Origin: Cladocopium goreaui
Lineage: Eukaryota; Sar; Dinophyceae; Suessiales; Symbiodiniaceae
Assembly: GCA_947184155.2 (NCBI GenBank)
Contig: CAMXCT020001403.1
Span: 81,916 to 145,915 of the forward strand
Reading direction: 5' to 3'
DNA: 64,000 bases
The first letter of the stretch is position 1. Each line of letters starts with the position of its first letter. Shown piece after piece: positions 18,641 to 30,812 of the stretch. A program made the translations under genes and the position numbers. Under the pieces are notes generated by a model, which saw only the letters and a list, made by a program, of their open reading frames with translations, searched no databases and was not told the origin of the DNA.

Positions 18641-20458
18641 CATCCTTTGGTCCATGGTTCTGTGGACTGGGACTCTCATCTGGAACCATAGAGCTCACAT
18701 CACATCAGTGATCTTTACACCTTCATCCGTGATCTCCTTGTTTTGCTTGATCCCGGACATTGTGTTAGCCTTCTGACGCTTTGTCTTCCGTTTTCTCTTC
18801 CCTTCCTTCCCCTACTTCTTTCTCCTTCTTTGCCCTTTTCATGATCCTGTTGAAACGTGGAACAAAAATGCAACCCAATTTCGCCAGAAGAACCCCCTTA
18901 GGTTTTCTTGGTCATGATGCCAATAACACGGAACCAAAATTTGGCAACAGGAACGTTGTTCTGCAACTTTGACACCTATCTCTGATGCCAATTTTGTTCT
19001 GATGTTTGGAACAAAAGTGCTGACTTTTTGTTTCCGTTTTTTGACGATTGACGGGTGATAGTTTGCATGTCACGTGTGGCCAGCCATGCTGCAAGAAATT
19101 CCACACATGCATTTCGATAGTTTTTGGCTCCAATTATTTCACGCCGCACGTCTCTCCGGGACAAAACTGTTCGGAAACCCATTTTTTTTAACATAATGGT
19201 GTACGAATTGCCCAACCGCCAACATTTTCCTTAGGGACACCTTACTTGAAATATGAGGTGATCTGAGTCAGATCTGAGTCAATTTGAAATAGGCAGCCGG
19301 GAGACATTCCATTCGCGCCAAGGCCACCAACGCGAGATGTTCCGAATTTTGATTGCCGCGTTGCTCCTTTGCATTGCTCAGTCCGACTCTTCCCAGGAGC
19401 AAAATGCGAGGAATTGTGGAATATAGTTGTTTGTGGACCGGCCAAATAAACGCACCTCCAAAAAATTGACATCCACATTTTTCTTTGTTTGATCCCGAAA
19501 AAATTGAGAACAGGGTAAGGTACTTGACATTTCATTCTTCTTTTTGGTGGAAGGACGAAAATTGGTGATTGTTGTTGCTGTGTTGGCACAACCACCCACC
19601 GTGATGTCAGGAGTTTTTGTCTGTTCGGGTGTCCGAGAAATACATTGGCGTGTTGCGATCGAACAACTACTTGTTCTTCTTTTCCCATGAACTGCATGGT
19701 GAAAAAGACAATGTTCACATATTTCTTGCATCCATTTGTTTTTCAGTTCCACATTCTTCAGAATTAAAACCTATCTGATTGGTGCCTGGTTTGAGGTCCC
19801 AAAAGTGGAGAACGATGCGACCCAGCCAGAGGCTGGGTTTGGCTGGGTGCTGACCATGACTCCCTTATGATTTTTAGGGATGAATGTCCTGGAACTCAAA
19901 TTCCGTTCTTACAAGACTGGGTTTGCCATGGCCATGGCAAAATCCGGTGTGGAATCTGTTGGGACCTGCACGCCCATGGGTCCCGAAAGTTTGGGGTTTG
20001 GAGCAGGGTGTTCCGCATTTTTCAGCATTAAACTATTAATTAAGTATGTGGACGTTGATGATACTTGAATATTTGAATATATTTGAATACTTGAATACTT
20101 GAACACTTGAAATTGTCAAAACCATTGGGTTTCATTTTTTTTTGTCGATTGCAAGTGATTTTGGGTATGCAGCCTGAATTTATATTGCACGAGGAACTAT
20201 CAATAGTTGCCACAGTTGGTGTACATTCCACACCAAAATGTTCTTTTCGACAAAGACATCAAACTGAGAATCGTGGGCCGTTATGTTGGTTGCTTCGGCC
20301 ACAGAGTTTGCATGCATTTGGTTGCAGATTCATTTATTTGAATAAGGTCAATGAACCAATGGTTTGGTGAAAGTGATCGCATCCAACCCCGCAGGCGCTG
20401 AAGAGTGGTGCCGTGACAGTCGCGGAGGTGAAGGTGTGGGATTTTCTGGCATTTCTGG
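18641..20458. other. Gene-poor region
   Basis: About 1.8 kb. Short ORFs only, with no recognisable domains. I see no RNA gene or transposon ends. Confidence 0.5.
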
Positions 20459-20575
20459 TTTCAAAAATGGGACCCTCAAGTTGTGGCTACTGAATGATGA
20501 CAAACAGATAAACTCAGATAAACCATAGGAATTTGGGGATTTTTGGGGTATCCTATTTTCAGACTAGCCCATCGG
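20459..20575. repeat. Foldback element with TGAAAATA/GGGGTATCC ends
   Basis: The right end reads GGGGTATCCTATTTTCAGAC (about 20549-20568); the left end, TTTCAAAAATGGGACCC (about 20459), is its imperfect inverted partner. Related ends occur at about 36487-36600, 54319-54345 and 63118-63220. Probably a non-autonomous DNA transposon remnant. Confidence 0.4.
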
Positions 20576-20680
20576 AACCAAAAGGACTTGGATGCACAGA
20601 AAAAAAATCAAACAAGACAACAATCACTGCGCAGGGGTATCCCATTGGAGGTCAACTGGATTGTTGGATATGATTGGTGG

Positions 20681-20750
20681 GCATCAATGGGCATCAATGG
20701 GCATCAATGGGCATCAATGGGCATCAATGGGCATCAATGGGCATCAATGG
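20681..20750. repeat. 10-bp tandem repeat, 7 perfect copies
   Basis: Seven exact GCATCAATGG units in a row. Perfect identity suggests recent expansion by slippage. An ORF through it (repeating WASMGINGHQ) is probably fortuitous, although the following 20751-20910 has exon-like composition. Confidence 0.95.
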
Positions 20751-22682
20751 ATCCTATATTTTCGTGAGGAGATCGAGTTTGACGCTGCCTCCAATCCATA
20801 CATCGCGACCAGCACCACGGCTGAGTGTTTGGCGTTGATCTTCATGATTGTGGTCGGTAGCCTCAGCTCTTGGCGGGATGCTCCTGTTGAAGATCTGATT
20901 CAGTTTCAAGATCTACTGATCTACTGTATATCATTGATAGATATCATTTCTCTCATTTCTACCATTTCTATCATATCATTTGATTTTTTGATAGTTTTGA
21001 CATGGAAAGTGTGCATTGTGACACACCCAACATGTCCTAGCAGTTGGAATGGATAGTGCACCAAGGCCTGTGTAATTTGCTACCTGGAGTGTTGCAAGTG
21101 TCTTGGCAAAAGACATGCCCAGTCCCCGGTGTTTTCGTAGAAGCAAATCAAGATCCTGAAAGATTGTTCTGCATGATGCTAATGAATTTATTTATATTCG
21201 AACGGTGTATAATATATATATATGTATATATCTATACACATTAACAACATGATCAGCACTTCTTGAGATCATTCCCAAGCCTGAGAAGTCCTGACATTTC
21301 AAATCACTTGACGTGACATCAGACATCTGGTCGTTGGGGGTCGATTTCAGTCAGCTGAGCAGCGACTCTTGAGCGAGGTGAGCAGCGAAGCTGGTAAGAG
21401 CTGCCATGTGCAGTGAGGCCAATGGCTACAGTATGCTACAGTGCTACAGTCAAAGTATTGGCCTCTTGTCCCCAAAGTCAAAGTTAGAAGCTCAGTGACT
21501 CAGTACCATTATAGGATCTATTTATATCTATTTGGTAATACAGAGTCAAAATATTGGCCACTGCGAGGTGGTAGCTCCCCCAGATGAACCTCAGGGGAAG
21601 CGCCTTCCCTGGCCGGGGATTTTCTTAAAATGGTGAGATTTCCGGTATTTTGAGATGCCAAGGGCCAAGAAGTTTCTGAAGATCTGCTTATAGGAGGCCA
21701 TGGTGGCTGTGAGTTGGGCAAAGGCCTTTCCAGGCCATGCCCACCATGCAGTGCCCAAGTGGCGAGGCGAGCAGGTCGTAGTTGCGGCGCCACAGTCAGA
21801 ATTAGCTCTGCTCAGTCAGAATCCTCCAAGAAATCAAGCTGCTGGCAGTCGCAGAATGTTTGCTTCAGAGATCAGAGCTTTTAACGACCCAGTCGTTGCT
21901 GTGGCTTCCAAACCCTGCTGGGGTGTTTGAACCTTCGTCTCCAGATTTCTACTTTGTGCGACAGAAATTGACATTGCTATGGGGTTCGCGTGCGTTGTCT
22001 CTAGAAATACATTTTTGTGTTCTTACATTGTCTTTTTCTTGAAAGAACTCAGTCCTTGCACCGTTTTATGCCGGAAATGACAAGTTTGTTCTGCAGACTT
22101 GATCATTTTGGAGTGTTTTTCAGTTTGTACTTTGGATTGCAGTGAGGGAGAATATGATGTACAGTAAGTTATAAGCAAACATTTGTCTGACTTGAGAAAA
22201 GGCTACATTTATTTTTGCCTTGGCTCAACTGAAAGCCTTTGATATCGGCTGTGTCAGCATCCATTGATGCAGGTTTCCTTTGACCTGTACTAGAAATTCT
22301 CGACTTAGAGTAATGATCCGTGTCTATGATAGCAAATCGGGGCTCAATGATGGTTGCGGTACCTCAGGCAGCTGGTTTCCCATGTGTTGCTCATTGAATG
22401 AGCTCATCCTACTGGATAAATCAGCTCCAGTCTGCACTCTTGGCAGCTCCTAGTGAACGCATGGGAGGGCACGTTAGTCTGCACTGAAAAATCCTGGTTG
22501 AAGCAACTCACATGTCTTGGACCATTTCTTATGTATGTATGTATATATATATAATATTACCCACAGACGCTGCGTGTTGCCCAGACATTAACATTGAGGA
22601 TGTTGTGTTGTCGAATATGATAGGAGAGATTGCAAAAAAATACTGCATATACGTAGTGTTTTCTGGTTTAGGATTCAAAGTT
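20751..22682. other. Gene-poor region with short TA microsatellites
   Basis: No supported gene. TA-rich tracts lie at about 21208-21240 and 22530-22560. An exon-like stretch at 20755-20910 (for example CLALIFMIVVGSLSSW, a possible membrane segment) is not recognisable. Confidence 0.45.
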
Positions 22683-22737
22683 TTCAGGGTTTTGGTTTTC
22701 GGGTTTAGGGTTTAAGGTTTTAGGGTTTTAGGGTCCG
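22683..22737 (+). repeat. Degenerate TTTAGGG-like (telomeric-type) tract
   Basis: Repeated GGGTTTAGGG, TTTTAGGG and similar words. Further degenerate tracts at 24378-24620 and 25135-25175 border the minisatellite and microsatellite block between them. The TTTAGGG type is known from dinoflagellate telomeres. These are interstitial and too degenerate to be a functional chromosome end. Confidence 0.7.
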
Positions 22738-22849
22738 ACGCAAAGCGGCGCCCAAGTGAAAGCTGTCTTGGACAGGAAGGTTTGTAAAGTTAATCACAAG
22801 GAATCACAAGAAAGTTTTTTAGACTCTTTTACGGGGTGCGCGCCCTATG

Positions 22850-24350
22850 CTCCAAAACTTAAGTTGAAAAAACTTAAGTTCGTCAAGGCGAACTTAAGCA
22901 CAGCCCCGTCGAACTTAAAATTTGAGGCATTAACTTCAGATCACCCAGGGCACCAACTTAAGCACAGCCTTGGCAAACTTAAGTTCACCCAGAGCCTTAC
23001 CTTAAGCACAGCCCTGGCAAACTGAAGTTTTGAAGCCCTAACTTAAGTAGACCCCCAGGCCCCAACTGAAGTTTACAGGCCCCAGGCCCCAATTTAAATT
23101 CACAGCCCCCAGGCCCGTACTTAAGCTTACAGGCCCAGGCCCCAATTTAAATTCACAGCCCCCAAGCCCCAATTTAAGTTTACAGGCCCCGGACCCCAAC
23201 TTAAGTTTGCAGGCCCCAAGCCCCGATTTAAAGTCACAGCCCCCAGGCCCCAACTTAAGTTTACAGGCCCCGGGCCCAGGCATCAATTTAAATTTACAAG
23301 CCTTAGGCCCTCCCAGGCCCCAGACTTCAACTTAATTTCACAGCCACCAGGCCCAATTTAGATTCGCAGCCTCCACCCCCGAACTTAAATTTACATGCCC
23401 CAGGCCCCAATTTAAATTCACAGCCCCCAGGCCCCAACTTAAGCTGACAGGCCCCAGGTTCCAATTTAGATTCACAGCCCCCAGGCCCCAACTTAAGCTT
23501 ACAGGCCCCGGCCCTAATGTAAATTCACAGCCCCCAAACACCAATTTAAATTTACAGGCCCCAGGCCCGTACTTAACCTTGCAAGCCCAGGCCCTAAATT
23601 AAATTCACAGCCCCCAAGCCCCAATTTAAGTTTACAGGCCCCAGGCCTAGGCCCCAATTTAAGTTTACAGGCCCCAGGCCCTCCCAGGCCCCAGGCCCCA
23701 ACTTAAGCTGACAGGCCCCAGGTTCCAATTTAAATTCACAGCCACCAGGCCCCAACTTAAGCTTACAGGCCCAGGCCCCAATTTATTTTCACAGCCCCCA
23801 AGCCCCAATTTACAGGCCCCGGGCCCTAACTTAGGTTTGCAGGCCCTAGGCCCCGATTTAAAGTCACAGCCCCCAGACCCCAACTTAAGTTTACAGGCCC
23901 CGGGCCCAGAAGTTTACAAGCCCCAGGCCCCAATTTAAATTCACCGGCCCCAGGCCTCAATTTAAATTCACAGGCGCCAGGCGCCAATTTAGATTCACAG
24001 CCTCCGCCCCCCAACTTAAGTTTACAGGCCCCAGGCCCCAATTTAAATTCACAGCCCCCAGGCCCCAACTTAAGTTCACAGCCCCAGGTCCCGACTTAAG
24101 TTCACAGCCCCCAGTCCCCAACTTAAGTTCACAGCCCCTAGGCACCAACTTAAGCTCACAGCCCCCAGGCCCCGGCTTAAATTCACAGCCCCCAGGCCCC
24201 AACTTAAGCTCACAGCCCCAGATTAAGTTTACAAACCCCAGGCCCCAACTTAAGCACAGCCCCCAGGCCCGGACTTATATTCTCTGACTTCAGGCCCCAA
24301 CTTAAGTTTACAGGCCCCAGGCCCCAACTTAAGGACTAACATGCCCAACT
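22850..24350. repeat. 27-bp minisatellite (AACTTAAG / CCCCAGGCCCC units)
   Basis: About 1.5 kb of diverged units alternating AACTTAAGTTTACAGG or AATTTAAATTCACAG with CCCCAGGCCCC. Many adjacent units are 27 bp, a multiple of three, so - strand frames stay open with a 9-residue repeat (NLSWGLGPV-like). I read this as satellite DNA and not as protein-coding, because frames are broken every few hundred bases by unit-length variation. Confidence 0.9.
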
Positions 24351-24377
24351 TAATCGAGCCCCAGGCGCCCAACTAGT

Positions 24378-24620
24378 TCAGGGTTCAGGGTTAAAGGTGC
24401 TTTGGGTTAAAGGCTTGTAGGTTTGAATTTTGGAAAAGGTTAAAGGCGGTGGGGCTGAAGGTTTGAGGGGCAAAAGGTTTTAGCGTTAAAAGGATTTAGG
24501 GCCGGAAGATTTTAGGGTGAATGGATTTTAGGGTTAAAGGATTTAGGGTTTGAAGGCTGTAGGAGTAAAGGGGGCATAGGGTTAAAGGGTTTTAAGGTCA
24601 AAACATTTAGGTTTAAAGAG
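24378..24620 (+). repeat. Degenerate TTTAGGG/TTAAAGG-type tract
   Basis: Many GGGTTAAAGG, TTTAGGGT and TTTTAGGG words. It forms the right border of the 27-bp minisatellite and the left border of the CAA/CAG microsatellite. Confidence 0.7.
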
Positions 24621-24684
24621 TTGGGATAAAAAGGGCCCATGGCAATAATTGCAATTAAAACCGGAAGGAACATAGTAATATATG

Positions 24685-24717
24685 CAATAACAACAACACC
24701 AACAGCAACAGCAACAA

Positions 24718-24758
<41 letters not shown>

Positions 24759-24991
24759 GCAACAACAGCAACAACAGCAGCAACAGCAGCAACAGCAGCA
24801 ACAGCAGCAACAGCAGCAACAGCAGCAACAGCAACAACAACAACAACAACAGCAACAGCAACAGCAACAACCACAACCACAACCACAACAACAACCACAA
24901 CCACAACCACAACCACAACCACAACCAGAACAACAACAACAACAACAACACAACAGCAACAACAACAGCAACAGCAACAGCAACAGCAACA

Positions 24992-25070
<79 letters not shown>

Positions 25071-25076
25071 TCAACA
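24685..25076. repeat. Compound microsatellite: CAA/CAG, ACAACC and ACAACG units
   Basis: Triplet CAA/CAG (24685-24860), then hexamer-like ACAACC (about 24865-24925), mixed CAA/CAG, then a clean ACAACG array (about 24993-25074). Three - strand and one + strand homopolymer-like ORFs cover it. They are artefacts of the repeat. Confidence 0.95.
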
Positions 25077-25497
25077 ACGTTATCCACACATGGTTGCAGC
25101 CGCTTTGCGTCGCCCAAGTGCCGCAAGGCTCCTAAAATTTAGGGCTTTAGGGTTTTAGGGTTTAGTGTTTAGGGTTCGTCGCTTGGGAAATCTCAAGACA
25201 CTGCCTCTATGCAGGTGTTTGAGCATGTTGAAGGATAATGCATATACGCCATTTGAAGTTTCCAGGCAACACGCAGCGCCTGGCCATAATATTACACATA
25301 CATAATTATATATGTACACATATGTATATTTAGTATTATTTAGTTATATATATATATACACATACATATACTTTAACTTCAATCCCAGAGAACTCGGGTC
25401 ATGCGGCACCGGGTCGGTGCGTTGCAATGTTTGCGCATCCTAATGTGCGTTGGTGCAGGCCATGAACACTTTGATGGATGCATGGCTCATGTCATCT
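25077..25497. other. Short telomeric-type tract and AT-rich DNA
   Basis: TTTAGGG-like words at about 25135-25175 and TATATA/TACATA-rich DNA at about 25285-25370. No gene seen. Confidence 0.5.
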
Positions 25498-25599
25498 GGG
25501 GGTTTCCTAAAATGGGGGTACCCCAAAACAGATAGTTCATACTGGAAAGTCCTACTAAAATGGAGGATTTGGGGGTACCCCAATTTTGGGAAACCTCCA
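25498..25599. repeat. About 100-bp foldback element with ~30-bp inverted ends
   Basis: The left arm 25498-25527 (GGGTTTCCTAAAATGGGGGT...) and the right arm 25568-25599 (...TACCCCAATTTTGGGAAACC) are imperfect inverted copies. Both contain the palindrome GGGGTACCCC. Probably a MITE-like element. Confidence 0.65.
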
Positions 25600-28500
25600 T
25601 ATATCTTTGTCTATTTTTGTTTCAGACTGTGTCCATGATTGCTGGATATTTCCGAACGCGATTTTGCGGAGGCAGATATTTCGGGCTTCAGGGGCTTCCC
25701 TTTGCCATACCGATTGCACAAAAGAGACTTCCCAAGGCGAGGAATGGATGGCCCAATGAGATATCCCAAGAGATTTGCACATTCTCTTGCCTGAGACATC
25801 CCTTTGCTGACCTGTGTTCAAGTGGCCACCACAGGACACAGCGTGGGAGGATGATGTAGTGCTATTCTTAGCCCCTCGTTTGCATGGATGTATCAGTCTG
25901 TTGGAACAAAATGCACTCAGAGAAACGAATGGAAAGCAGTGAAATGACATGAAAACAAACATTACTGAACATTTCAAATCAAGTGGTTTGGGACACAGAA
26001 GCAAATGGCAAAATGGAGCCCACTGTGACAAGCATCATACCGTACTCAAACAGATCTGTCAGCAGATGCAGTCCCAAGGATTGTGACGATTGCCTCTACC
26101 AAAACAACTGGACCACGGCCGAGAAGCTGACGGTGCCGTGGGTTTTCAGGTTTCGGTGGGATGTGATGTGTATCTACCCACCATGCATAAAATGTGTGAC
26201 ATAGCTTGGCTTAGACTTCCTCTAGTGTTTTTTTTCAAATATTTTTTTTGATGCCTTTTTTGGATCTTTTTCGCACAATGAATGATGCAGTGCCCACTGC
26301 TATTCCTGCTCGTTGTCGCGTGCCTTAAGAGCCACGTGACCCAGGACAGCATTGCAGCCTACACTGCTCGCCTTGGTGTCAGCAAAGAGGAAGCTTTTGC
26401 TTTGATGCTGGGCTAAAAGATGCTCAAGAATGTCACAAAAACACTAATCCCCCGTTCATAGAACAAGCACCTTCGAAATGGTCCCAAATCGTATTTTTTC
26501 TTTTCCTATCACCTTCATGTTAGGGGAATTGGATTATTATGATTATGATCATCGTTCTTATGATACGTACAAATTTGGCATTGTTCTTCCTCTTGTTGTT
26601 TGAATTCCAATGGTTTTTGTCATCGTTGGATACCCAAAGGTCACTCTTTGGCCGAGGTACGAAGAGCATGGGACCGCATTGAAAGGCCTTCTCGCTGAAG
26701 GAATCCTGGATGAAAATGGTGCAGAAGTGTCCCTTGTCCTGGCGAAACAGCAGTGACTGAGTGATGTAAATTTGAGTCAAAGAAGTTGAAACCACTGCAA
26801 CTTTCCAAATCTGACGGTACCGACTGCAGTTCAAGATCTTGAAGATCTCGGGTCCCTTTCACCGTCGAAAAGGTACAAACTCAGCGTGCTCTGAGGTATT
26901 TGCAAGACGTGCATGCCATTGACCTGTCTGCTTCTTGGCAAGTTGCATTCTCTCTGGGGCACCTGGGGTGGGTTTTCGAACGCACAAGCTTCTTCCTTTC
27001 AATATTGTTGGTACTTGTAACAAGATGATGTCTATGAGCCTATGAGCTGCTTCCTTGAAAATGGACAACCAGTTTTAAAATCTGCTTTGCTGGGGACATC
27101 CACGGTTTGGCAACCACAAGCCCAGTCCCTGGCACCTTGGCACGAAGAATTGATTCAATTAATCCTAGTGGAGTGCAAGGTCTTGATGCGAACTGGACAT
27201 TTTCGGCTTTCTCAATTCCACTCATTTCATGACTTTACTGCAAGGGAAAACAAGGACAGAGACCCCCGAACAGATGTGGAGCGGCATTTCACCGTGGTTT
27301 CTCATCAAGTTTCCTTGACAATCCAGCAACGCGTGGCTGGGTCAAGACGGTCAAGACTGTCAAGACCGAAGATACATGAAGATACCATAGTTGGGGAGAT
27401 GAACAACCATTTACCCACCATTTACCCACCATTTATATACCCACCATTTACCTGCCCTTCTTTACCCAGTTTTCCAGCGCGGCCACAAGCCCCGTCGATG
27501 TCAGGACATCACTCCGGATCCGCAGCTGGCGCGGCTGGTGGGGCGTCTACGAAAACGGCCCTGGATTTTCACCGCCTCTACGGAGGAGTCGCTTGGAGTT
27601 TCAACGTGTGGAAATGGTGCGCCACAATGGCACTAAGAAATGGTGGTTTAATAATTGGTTTATATAATAAGTTTAATATGATGGATGTTTTTTTTCCTCC
27701 TCCCTTGTTGTGTTTCCCAAGTTTGTTTGTGGTTATCCGTGCTGTTATGAGATGATTCAGATGATATATTTGACTGATTGCCATGCCTAGTGCCAGGAAT
27801 CTCTGAGGGATGGCAATAGAAGTTTTTCCGAAGAATTCACCACGGTCGCATTTGGTGATTCGCTTTCGCTGCAGAATGACAATTATGTCTTTTTGACTAC
27901 TGATGAAGGGGGCATACATACAGGGGCATTATATTTTTTTTGGGTAACGGTCGTATTTCGTTCTGGAAAGCTGTTCTGCGACCAGGCCAATTTACCTACC
28001 TATTTGGGTATGCTCCCAATATTTGAGACCGAAAGAATCATCCAAATAACCTGAACTACTTTGTAGGGGGGTTCCTAATTTTGGACATTCTCATTTGGGT
28101 TACCCTAAATTTGAGGGTTTATCAGTATGTTCCAATAAGGATTGCATTTTTTTTGGGAATTCCACCATTTTCAGACCCATTTCATCGGACCCCAACTTGA
28201 CCACGCTTGTGATGGTCGACACCAGGCATGTGCGGCGCTGTCTGGACCTTGGCTCTGCCAGCAAAGAACCACACGAACATCTACCAAAATATTAAACAAT
28301 TAAACAACACATATACCCCAGCATATACAAAAAAAGAGTAGCAAGTATACCGCCACATAGCAATTGTTGCTATCTGACTTCATCGGGCCGTGTCCCATTG
28401 ATCTACTGGACACTTCCTGAGGCATCAGACGACTGAAGCTGTCATCCAAAGACCTGGCTGGGATCATTGACACACGTCTCTGCAGGCCACAGGAAGTCTA

Positions 28501-29573
28501 AGAGTGATGCAGAAATGAGGGTGTTCGGGGTGTCTGAACATGGGCTAAACCGCTATATATAGGCTATACCCCCATATGCCCTGCGGGAATTCAGTAGGTT
28601 TGGGGGCACGTCGCTGAGAATTCAGGGAGGATGCTCGGGGTCGCAAATCCACATGGCAGGTTGGAAACAAAGCATCACCCCAGCAGCTTCAATGTGGCCA
28701 TGCAACGGGCTGGTGTTGCCAGGCTGGGGACTTGTAGCACCCCAAAATCATGAAGTTTCGCGAGATGGTACCATGATGCACACATCTTTTCGATTTTTCT
28801 TAAACCATCACTTGTTGGTTCAGTCCAGCCACACCCCAACACCAGGCCTGAGCACTGCCTTCTTTGTGATGATAGCATGGAGGCCAAGGTTTTTGTATGT
28901 TTTTGCCATCAGCCAGAGAATGTGCTGGGAGACCCCCGAAAGGGGATAATGTGGCAACGCTCCGACTTTGGGAGCGTCGCACTGCCGTTGGCGACGCGGC
29001 CCAGGTCTCAAAAACATTCGCGCGGCGAAGCGGATGGGTTGGCGCGCAGTCTTGGTGGGCTACTTGAGTCGTGGCTGGGTTGCAAAGGGGCCTGAGGCAA
29101 CACAGGGATACTGTGGGATACCAAATCCCATGCTATAACTGGGCACATCCCATCATGTATGAATGGTTCCAACATGTTCTAATCATCATTGTCAACCACC
29201 GACTGAACTGGGATGCACATTCGAGTACAGGTTTTCAAACTTGCTCGGTCCATGTTTGGAAATTGAAGGCAGGTGTATATATATATATGTACTGTATATG
29301 TATATTATACGGTCGATTGAACTAGATTCTATCATTTTGGCAGATTTATGGCATTGTTTGGCCAAGAGACCTACTACTAACCCTTACAAGCAATTTTACA
29401 AACCCCAACATCTTGAAGCCTAACCCCAACAAGTCAATTTTCCTTAACCTCAAAATTGCTGCTAACACATATATATATATATCTACTAACTTCAATATTA
29501 TTATTAATTATAACCCTTATAGAAAGCCTATTTCTATCAATGAATATATATATATATATATATTATACAGACA
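25600..29573. other. Gene-poor region apart from the small ORF at 26282
   Basis: No recognisable protein family. Some exon-like stretches exist, for example - strand about 26640-26800 (a segment with SLLFRQDKGHFCTIFIQD), but neither splice signals nor family can be established by eye. Confidence 0.4.
26282..26416 (+). CDS. Small ORF, 44 residues, with signal-peptide-like start
   Basis: ATG-ATG start; the N-terminus MMQCPLLFLLVVACLKSH has a hydrophobic core like a signal peptide, followed by a helical segment (DSIAAYTARLGVSKEEAFAL) and a TAA. It is preceded by a long T-rich tract, so it may instead be a terminal exon of a spliced gene, with acceptor GATGCAG just inside it. No homologue is recognised. 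Confidence 0.3.
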   Translation: MMQCPLLFLLVVACLKSHVTQDSIAAYTARLGVSKEEAFALMLG

Positions 29574-30812
29574 CAGATACACAAACCCAGACAGACGCAG
29601 ACAGACACAGACACAGACAGACACAGACAGACAGACACAGACACAGAGAGAAACAGACAAAAACCTGCGCAAGCAACAATAACAGGTTTTTAGTTTCGAC
29701 TGTGTAGTACAGAGCACAGACAGAAAGAAACAGAGAGAAACAAACGAAAACCTGCGCAAGCAACAGAACAGGTTTTTAGTTTCGACTGTGTAGCACAGAG
29801 CACAGACAGAGCGAAACAGAGAGAAACAGAGAGAAACAGACAAAAACCTGCGCAAGCAACATAACAGGTTTTTAGTTTCGACTGTGTAGTACAGAGCACA
29901 GACAGAAAGAAACAGAGAGAAACAAACGAAAACCTGCGCAAACAACAGAACAGGTTTTTAGTTTCGACTGTGTAGCACAGAGCACAGACAGAAAGAAACA
30001 GAGAGAAACAGACAAAAACCTGCGCAAGCAACATAAAAGGTTTTTAGTTTCGACTGTGTAGTACAGAGCACAGACAGAAAGAAACAGAGAGAAACAGACA
30101 AAAACCTGCGCAAGCAACATAACAGGTTTTTAGTTTCGACTGTGTAGCACAGAGCACAGACAGAGAGAAACAGAGAGAAACAGAGAGAAACAGACAAAAA
30201 CCTGCGCAAGCAACATAGCAGGTTTTTAGTTTCGACTGTGTAGTACAGAGCACAGACAGAAAGAAACAGACAGAAACAAACGAAAACCTGCGCAAGCAAC
30301 AGAACAGGTTTTTAGTTTCGACTGTGTAGCACAGAGCACGGACAGAGAGAAACAGAGAGAAACAGACAAAAACCTGCGCAAGCAACAATAACAGGTTTTT
30401 AGTTTCGCCTGTGTAGTACAGAGCACAGACAGAAAGAAACAGAGAGAAACAAACGAAAACCTGCGCAAGCAACAGAACAGGTTTTTAGTTTCGACTGTGT
30501 AGCACAGAGCACAGACAGAGAGAAACAGAGAGAAACAGAGAGAAACAGACAAAAACCTGCGCAAGCAACATAACAGGTTTTTAGTTTCGACTGTGTAGTA
30601 CAGAGCACAGACAGAGAGAAACAGACAAAAACCTGCGCAAGCAACATAACAGGTTTTTAGTTTCGACTGTGTAGCACAGAGCACAGACAGAGAGAAACAG
30701 AGAGAAACAGAGAGAAACAGACAAAAACCTGCGCAAGCAACATAACAGGTTTTTAGTTTCGAGTGTGCAGTACAGAGCACAGACAGAAAGAAACAGAGAG
30801 AAACAGCCAAAG
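29574..30812. repeat. Satellite array, ~86-bp unit, about 13 copies, preceded by AGACAC microsatellite
   Basis: The array starts with AGACAC-type repeats (29574-29660). Units then recur at about 29684, 29769, 29865, 29951, 30037, 30125, 30220, 30306, 30395, 30479, 30575, 30648 and 30747. Unit length varies (73-98 bp, mostly 86 or 95) through the number of GAGAAACA subunits. Each unit has an inverted pair AAAAACCTG...CAGGTTTTT around a ~16-nt loop. All - strand frames stay largely open because 86 and 95 are both 2 modulo 3. This produces overlapping repetitive ORFs that I do not call. Confidence 0.93.

Noticed and set aside
22850-24202. - strand ORFs with 9-residue GPGACKLKL-type repeats
   Set aside because: A 27-bp minisatellite keeps frames open by chance; frames change several times across the array and there is no non-repeat coding sequence attached.
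24512-25142. Long poly-Thr/Gln, poly-Val, poly-Cys and poly-Leu ORFs
   Set aside because: They are the same CAA/CAG/ACAACG microsatellite read in different frames and strands.
27042-27755. 237-residue + strand ORF
   Set aside because: Contains a short Pro/Tyr-rich repeat (TIYPPFIYPPF) from a CCATTTACCCA-type repeat and no domain; coding status not supported.
29660-30812. CRISPR-like array
   Set aside because: Repeats are adjacent and of variable length, spacers are not unique, there are no cas genes, and the genome is eukaryotic in character.
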